This document shows, piece by piece, positions 57,549-64,000 of a DNA stretch of 64,000 nt (positions are counted from its first letter, which is position 1; the number at the start of each line of letters is the position of its first letter). The position numbers and the translations under genes were made by a program. The notes beneath the pieces were generated by a model, which worked only from the letters and a program-made list of their open reading frames with translations, did no database searches and was not told the origin of the DNA. The stretch is taken from positions 2,294,001 to 2,358,000 of the forward strand of contig OX419760.1 of NCBI GenBank assembly GCA_948567375.1, read 5' to 3'. This DNA comes from Lunularia cruciata (taxonomy: Eukaryota > Streptophyta > Marchantiopsida > Lunulariales > Lunulariaceae).

Positions 57549-60500
57549 GCCTATTGGAGCTTGATTAGTTCCAATGGGATTGAAGGCTTGACTTATGCAA
57601 GTTTGCTTCACTTGCAAGGTACGATATCTAATCGGGGTTGTAGGATTTTGGTTGATTTTGGAAGTTTAGAGAATTATATATCTATGCAAGTAGCAAAGGA
57701 ATTGGGTATTCCTATCAAGCTAGTGTTTGGAAGTAGTTTGATGATGGTAGATGGTAGAAAGGGTTTTGCATTCCGCACCTCGCATCCTATTACCTTCAAG
57801 ATTGGGAAGGAGTATTTGGAGTGTATGAGGTTTGTAGTGGCACCTCTACACTATGATATCATTCTAGGTCTACCTTGGCTTGAACGTCATAAGATTCAAT
57901 TTGATTGGACCCGATGCCAAATTCAAGTACAACACCAAGATAGGAATTTCCAATTAGGTTATCTGGCACCTCTGAGTAAGACACCTAAGAATAGTTAGTC
58001 CCAAGATGGGAAGTTTGTCGAGAAGGTAGCCATAGAGCAAACCTTGAAGGAAGTGGAGTCCCAAGATCGGAAGTTTGCCAAGAAGGCAACCATGGAGCAA
58101 GGTTGGAAGAAAGATGAGTCCCTATAAGGGAAGTTTGTTAGTAAAGCAGCCATAGAGCAAGCTTTGGAGAAAGATAAGTCTGTATTTGCGGTGTGGATCT
58201 AGTCGATTGCACAAGAACAATCTGTGGAGGACCGAGAGCCTCATCAAGCAATGGTTGATTGGATAGTTCAAGAGTTTGCGGATGTGTTTCCGGATGATCT
58301 GCCAAAGGGATTACACTCCGATTGAGGTATACCTTTCAAGATTGAGTTATTGCAAGGGAGTACTCCAATGACTAGACCGATCTATCGGCTCTCACCAAAG
58401 GAGTTGGAGGAGTTGCGAACAACACTTACAAAGTTGTTAAAGAAGGACTTCATATGACATAGTACCTCTCCTTAAGGAGCACCGGTACTATTTGTTCCAA
58501 AGAAGGATGGAGGACTTTGTTTCTGTATTAATTATCGTGGGCTCAATAAGCAAACCGTGAAGAATGCATATCCCTTGCCTCGGATTGATGACTTGCTTGA
58601 TCAACTAAGTGGAGCACGCTACTTTTCCAAGTTGGATCTTTGCAGCGGCTATTGGCAAATTCCCATTGAGAGAGAGGATGTGCAAAAGACTGCCTTTCGT
58701 ACAAGGTATGGGCATTTTGAGTGGAGAGTTCTACCTTTTGGACTCACTAATACTCCATCAGTCTTCATGGATCAGATGCATTGGGTGTTGGATGGACTAT
58801 TAGATTGGTCTATGGTGGTGTTCTTGGATGATATCTTAATTTATAGTAAGACAGAGATAGAACACGTGAATCATGTGCGAGAAGTCCTAAGACGACTACG
58901 ACAATGGAAATTTTACTATAAGAAGTCAAAGTGTGCCTTTTGGCAGAAGGAGGTTACCTTCTTGGGTCATAAGATCTCATCAAAGGGGATCAAGATGGAA
59001 GAAGAGAAGATCAAGGCCATTACTGATTGGCCTACCCCAAAGGATGCTATAGAAGTACATGCATTCAATAGATTGGCCAATTTTTACCAATGATTCATCC
59101 ATTATTATGCTCATGTGGCTACACCATTGATTGACCTCTTGGGAAAGAACTTGAGCTACCATTGGACCACCGAGCATGAAGAAGCATTCCAGAAGTTAAA
59201 GCATATGGTGTCTTCAAGACTCATTCTTCAACCATATGATCCTCAACTACCCTGTGTGGTTGATTTTGATGCTTCTAACTTTGCAATTGGAGCCGTGCTG
59301 AAACAAGAATTCCCAGATGGACTCCATCCCATTGCCTTTGTGTCTCGCCAACTCAAATGGCTGAACCAAACTACTATATTGAGATCAGGAACAACTTGCA
59401 ATGGTATACGCCTTCAAGGTATGGATGCATTACCTCTTGGAGAAACAAGTGATCATGCAAACTATTCACAAATCATTGTTGTAGACGTTACACTTGGAAC
59501 ACATGAAGAGTGGATATCATTGATGGGAGGAACAACTCCAACTGTATAACATCAAACTTGAGTACAAACTAGGTCGGTTCCATGTCATCCTTGATGTTTT
59601 ATCATGACGACCTGATTTGAAGTCTCTTCCTCTCATCACAACGGCAATTTCAACAGTGTCAGTTGACTCCAAGGTCCAAAATGAGTTTCAGTCAGCTCTA
59701 CACCAAGATCCCTTCTTCCATATAGTACATGGTCACCTTACGGTATGCAATAAGGAGTACAACACCTTCTCCATCAAGGAGGAGCTTTTATTCCATGAGG
59801 ACCGGATGTTCTAGCTAAAGGTGATCTTTGACTTGTACGCCTTCAAGAAGCCCATGATTTACCCATCGCTGGTCACATGGGTGTGGACAAGACCTTAGGT
59901 ACCTTCCAACGTCAATGGTGGTGGTCCAACATGACATGAGATGTTTGAGAATTTGTCTGATCGTGTGAGAGTTGCCAATGTAACAAGGCCATCAACCAAA
60001 AGCCAAGTGGACTCCTTCAACCACTTGCCGTTCCATCCGCTTGCTAGGAGCATGTGAGCTTGGATCTTATCACATCCTTGCCAAAGACAAAACAAGGACA
60101 CACTGCAATTATGGTGTTTGTGGATAAGCTTAGTAAGCAAATCCACTTGGCACCAACCTATGATACCGTAGATGCTCCAACCTTAGCGCAAATCTACTTC
60201 AACAATGTCTTCAAGCATCATGGGATGCCACATGTACTCATCTCCGATCGTGATCCTCGATTTACCGAGAAGTTTTGGCAAGCACTCTTCCAAATACTCG
60301 GCACCAAGCTTGCTTTGTCCACGGCCTATCATCCTCAAACTGATGGACAAACGGAACATGCAAATCATACATTGGAGGATATGTTGTGTGCCTTTGTCAA
60401 TGTCCACCATACCAATTGGGATGAATGTCTTACAATTGCAAAATTTGCCTACAACAATTCCAAACAAGCAAGCACCGGATTTTCTCCTTTCTTTCCCAAT

Positions 60501-61130
60501 TTTGACCAAGATCCGCTTGTTCCAGATTCTCTTCTTGCTCCCCCTCCATCTCAAGTTCCTCATACTTCCACATTCTTGACCACTATATCCCAATCTCTCC
60601 AACAAGCCAAGGCTCACCTCCTTGTTGCTCAGAATCACCAAAAACAATATACGGACCACCATCGTCGTGATCTCACCTTTGAAGTCGGTGATAAAGTCAT
60701 GTTATCCTCTAGTAACCTCCCTCTCCCACTTGATACCCAAGTTAGTAAACTTGCCCCTAATTGGATAGGACCCTTTGATATCACCTAAATTGTCTCTCCT
60801 ATTGCTTATCGACTTGCCTTGTCTTGTCACATACGTATCCATCCTGTCTTTCATGTTTCCAAGTTGAAACCCTTTGGTCCCAACCCCTCTTCCTTTTCCT
60901 CTCAAGTCCAACCTCCCCCTCTTCTTGTCCCTATCAATGATCATGAGGAGTACAAAGTTGATCATATCCTTGCATGTCGCCATATTCAATGAGGCCGCCT
61001 GCCAACATACAAAGTACAAGGTCCTTTGGAAAGGGTATCCCCTTCATGATCCCACATGGGAACCTCTTTCTCACCTCCAAAATGCACAAGTGGCCATCCA
61101 GAATTGGAAGCTTCATTGGTGACAAGGACA
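57549..61130 (+). pseudogene. Inner element pol: protease, RT, RNase H, integrase, chromodomain
   Basis: The protease (about 57620-57900) has VDFGSLENYIS, so the D-S-G serine is Phe. Three 20-residue linker repeats follow (57999-58178). The RT (58330-58960) has [54 protein letters not shown] and FLDDILIYS. RNase H is at 59115-59560 (VDFDASNFAIGAVLKQEF). The integrase zinc region lies near 59850-59980. The core is a 245-codon open frame (60054-60788) with all three acidic residues: MSLDLITSL, ISDRDPRFT and DGQTEHANH. The chromodomain (60995-61125) has HTKYKVLWKGYPLHDPTWEP. Stops separate most domains. Confidence 0.93.
57999..58178 (+). repeat. 60-bp (20-residue) tandem repeat between protease and RT
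   Basis: Three units, each starting TCCCAAGAT or a variant and encoding an acidic/basic 20-mer (SQDGKFVEKVAIEQTLKEVE and two variants). The outer copy (54435-54615) and B2 (35860-35690) also have about three; B1 has one. Confidence 0.93.
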
Positions 61131-61154
61131 TTACCAACTAGCGGCGGGAGAATA

Positions 61155-61580
61155 TGTTACAATATGGAGTTTAGCGATGAAGTTAGTCCGGCTCATGAAG
61201 TAGCACATAAGACAAATTAGCCTAGAATATTCCAAAAGTATCTAAGAAGCTTCTTGGGAAGCTTCCCGGCTAGCTTAGCTTGCACCTCAAGTAAATAGCT
61301 TCTAGAAGGAAGCTTCTAGAAGCTTCCAACTAGCTTAGCTTGCATGCCAAGTAGGTGGCTTATAGAAGGAAGCTTCTTGAGAAGCTTCCTAGTTAACTTG
61401 GCTTGCACTCTAAGAAAGCGGCTTGAGGAAGCTTCTTGAGAAGCTTCTCAAGGGCCTTGTATGCTACCTATAAATACCAAAGCCAAAGCTCATGCTAGGC
61501 ATTTGGAGTTTTCCCTCATTCAAGTGTCCCAATGTGAGTTTCCATTCTCCTATTTCTCTCCTCGGATTTGGTCTTTTACA
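61155..61580 (+). repeat. Inner element 3' LTR
   Basis: Starts TGTTACAATATGG (A to T at the fourth base) after a purine-rich GGCGGGAGAATA tract, ends TCTTTTACA, and contains the four-module heat-shock element at 61309-61326. Confidence 0.95.
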
Positions 61581-63295
61581 TCTTGGGGAAACAAGTGGTC
61601 ATGCAAACTAATCACAAGCCATTGTTGCAGACCTTACACTTGGAATACATGAAGAGTCAACGTCATCGATGGGAAGAGCAACTCCAATTGTTTGACATCA
61701 AACTTGAGTACAAACCAGGTTGGTTCCATGTCATCCCTGATGCTCTATCATGACAACTTGATTTGAAGTCTCTTTGTCTCATCACGATGACAATTATGAC
61801 GGTGTCAATTGACCCCAAGGTCCATAATGAGTTTTGGTCAGCTCTACAACAAGATCCCTTCTTCCAAATGGTACATGGTCATCTGACAGCATGTGACAAA
61901 GAGTACAACACCTTCTCCTTCAAGGAAGGCCTTCTATTCCATGCGGATTGGATCTATGTTCCAACCAAAGGTGATCTTTGACTTGTGCGCCTTCAGGAAG
62001 CCCATGATTTCCCCATAGCTGGTCACATGGAGGTGGATAAGACCTTGGGTACACTGCAACGCCAATGGTGGTAGCCCAACATGACACAAGATGTTTGGGA
62101 GTTTATTTGATAGTGTGAGAGTTGTCAACGCAACAAGGCCAGTAACCAAAAGCCGAGTGGACTCCTTCAGCCACTTCCTATTCCAACTACTCATTGGGAA
62201 CATGTGAGCTTAGATCTCATCACCTCCTTGCCCATGACACAACAAGGTCACACAGTAATTGTGGTGTTTGTGGATAAGCTTAGTAAGCAAATCCATTTGG
62301 CACCAATTGTTGATACTGTGGATGCTCCAACCTTTGTGCAACTCTACTTCAATAATGTATTCAAACATCATGGGATGCCATGTGTACTCATCTCCGACCA
62401 TGATCCTCGCTCCACCAAAAAGTTTTGGCAAGCACTCTTCTAGATATTTGGCACTAAGCTTGCTTTGTCCATAGCCTATCATCCTCAAATTGATGGAAAA
62501 ACTAAACGTGCAATCGTACCTTGGAAGATATGCTTCGTGCTTTTGTCAACATTCACCATACCAATTGAGATGAATGCCTTGCAGCTGCGGAGTTTGCATA
62601 CCATAATTCTAAATAGGAAAGCACCGGGTTCTCTCTTTTCTTTCTCACTTTTGTCCAAGATTTGCTTGTCCCAGATTCTCTTCTTGCTCCTCCTTTGTCT
62701 CAAGTCCCTCATACTTCAACCTTCTTTACTACCATATCCAAATCTCTCCAACAAGCCAAATCTCACCTCCTTGTTGCTTAGAATTGTCAAAAACAATATG
62801 CGGACCACCATCGTCGGGATCTCACCTTTGAAGTTGGTGATAAAGTTATGTTCTCCTCTAGTAATCTACCCCTCCCACTTGATACCCAAGTTTGTAAACT
62901 TGCCCCTAATTGGATAGGACCTTTTGATGTCACCCAAATTGTCTCTCTTGTTGCTTGTTGACTTGCCTTGCCTTGTCATATCCCAATCCATCCGGTCTTT
63001 CATGTTTCCAAGTTGAAACCCTTTGTTCCTAACCCCTCTTCTTTCTCCTCTTGAGTCCAACCTCTTCCTCCCCCAATCCCTATCAATGATCATGAAGAGT
63101 ATGAAGTTGATCGTATCCTTGCACGTCGCCACATCCAACAAGGACGCCATCAACATACTGAGTACAAGGTCCTTTGGAAAGGGTATCCCCTTCATGATGA
63201 AACATGGGAATCTCTTTCTCACCTCTAGAATGCACAGACGGCCATCCATGAGTTTGAAGCTTCAATGGTGACAAGGACGTCACAAACTAGCGGTG
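61581..63295 (+). pseudogene. Outer element pol, 3' part
   Basis: Resumes in the RNase H C-terminus immediately after the inner LTR (LGKQVVMQTNHKPLLQTLHL, then YKPGWFHVIPDALS, ending at 61753). The integrase zinc region is near 61995-62135, and the core near 62204-62550 has MSLDLITSLP and ISDHDPRS. In the third acidic position the phrase reads DGKTKRA where the inner copy has DGQTEHA, so the catalytic Glu is Lys. The chromodomain near 63150-63250 contains STRSFGKGIPF in one frame and the TEYKVLWKGYPLHD reading in the other. It ends at the 3' LTR. Confidence 0.9.
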
Positions 63296-63303
63296 TGGGG
63301 ATA

Positions 63304-63703
63304 TGTAACAGTATGGAGTTTAACGATGTAGTTAGTAAGGCTAATGAAGTAGAGAATAAGCCAAATTAGCCTAGAATATTCCAAAAACATCTAGGAAACT
63401 TCTTGGGAAACTTCTTGACTAGTTAACTTGTGCTCCAAGCAGGTAGCTTCTAGAAAGAAGCTTCTAGAAGCTTCTAACTAGCTTAGCTTGCACACCAAGT
63501 AGATGGCTTCTAGAAGGAAGCTTCTTGAAAAGCTTCCTAGTTAACTTGGCTTGCACTCCAAGAAAGTGACTCAAGGGCCTTGTATGCTACCTATAAATAC
63601 CAAAGCCAAAGTCATGCTAGGAATTTGGAGTTTTTCTCTCATTCAAATATCCCAATTTGAGTTTCCATTCTACTATTTCTATGCTTGGTCTTGGTCTTTT
63701 ACA
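63304..63703 (+). repeat. Outer element 3' LTR
   Basis: 400 bp, TGTAACAGTATGG...TCTTTTACA, subtype AGTAGAGAATAAGCC as in 52396-52793. It has the heat-shock-type GAAGCTTCTAGAAGCTTC at 63457-63474 and TATAAATA near 63592. Confidence 0.93.
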
Positions 63704-63708
63704 GAAGC

Positions 63709-64000
63709 TGCATTAGCTCAAATTTGGTTTAGACCTTGGTGCTGCTACTCAATATGTCTTAAATCGTGGGATAGGTTCATAGAAATACTTAAATATATTT
63801 TAAATTTCTTTAGAGATTATAAAAAAATTGTAATTATTTAGAGATTATGGTTGAACCTCGGTTCATCCTAGAGGAATGTTAGGTATTTTATGATAATTTT
63901 AGTGGAGAGAAAGAACTAATAATTAAACAACACATAAAAAGGGTTTTATTTCCAATTCCAACAATAATCTCATCTGATCTTACAAGTTGAATAATCTCTT
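63709..64000. other. Right flank, nothing recognised
   Basis: AT-rich sequence beyond the outer element's target duplication. A 14-bp phrase TTTAGAGATTATGG/AAA recurs at 63810 and 63838. No gene seen. Confidence 0.5.

Larger units (their letters stand above)
55933..61580 (+). mobile_element. Inner family-B chromovirus, nested and structurally complete
   Basis: 5648 bp, with LTRs at 55933-56357 and 61155-61580 and perfect 5-bp target duplications TCTTG at 55928-55932 and 61581-61585. By my eye count the LTRs differ at about 13 of ~425 positions, nearly all transitions. All domains are present in order, but coding is broken by several stops, so it is non-autonomous. Confidence 0.95.
52396..63703 (+). 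mobile_element. Outer family-B chromovirus, interrupted by a nested copy
   Basis: Starts TGTAATAGTATGG and ends TCTTTTACA, with perfect 5-bp target duplications GAAGC at 52391-52395 and 63704-63708. Without the inner element and its duplication it is about 5.65 kb. Its LTRs (398 and 400 bp) share a subtype signature (AGTAGAGAATAAGCC) that differs from the inner element's (AGTAGCACATAAGAC), which proves which halves belong together. Confidence 0.95.

Overview
The window is nuclear DNA from a land plant. The evidence is a long intronless P-class pentatricopeptide (PPR) gene, spliced genes with GT/AG introns, a sulfiredoxin with a plastid-type leader, a plant-type golgin, chromodomain Ty3/gypsy retrotransposons primed by initiator-Met tRNA, and PIF/Harbinger transposons. 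The clade cannot be fixed from sequence alone. The intronless PPR gene and the mixture of transposons would suit a non-flowering plant, but that is inference.

Layout. Host-gene island 1 (about 1-7.5 kb) has a PPR protein on the minus strand, a short SAUR-like reading frame upstream of it, and a SANT/Myb-like DNA-binding protein on the plus strand. From 7.7 to 15.9 kb is a composite mobile region: three islands of degenerate GCGCT-type short repeats (the last inverted relative to the first two), an unrecognised minus-strand gene with acidic and coiled-coil regions that is broken by an LTR insertion and two TAG stops, two minisatellites, and a decayed Harbinger transposase followed by a 47-bp tandem repeat. 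A second, more decayed Harbinger copy lies at 17.2-18.1 kb.

From 18.2 to 41 kb is a retrotransposon graveyard. A family-A chromovirus (18991-26762, plus strand) carries two nested solo LTRs with perfect target duplications. Two decayed family-B chromoviruses on the minus strand (26.9-31.3 and 32.6-36.4 kb) follow, then gag and LTR fragments and an old minus-strand gypsy copy. A LINE 3' fragment (41.3-42.1 kb) abuts host-gene island 2: a golgin-84/GC2-like gene (plus) converging on a four-exon sulfiredoxin gene (minus) that no single long reading frame reveals.

From 49.4 kb on is a second old gypsy copy, then an outer family-B element (52396-63703, target duplication GAAGC) with an inner family-B element (55933-61580, target duplication TCTTG) inserted in its RNase H domain.

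The most interesting signal is in the family-B LTRs. They are packed with GAAGCTTC blocks, including a perfect four-module heat-shock element (GAAGCTTCTAGAAGCTTC) upstream of a TATA box, which suggests a possibly heat-responsive chromovirus. The GCGCT-island element with its unknown minus-strand gene is the best candidate for an undescribed mobile element. All domain calls were made by eye from motifs; no database search was run.
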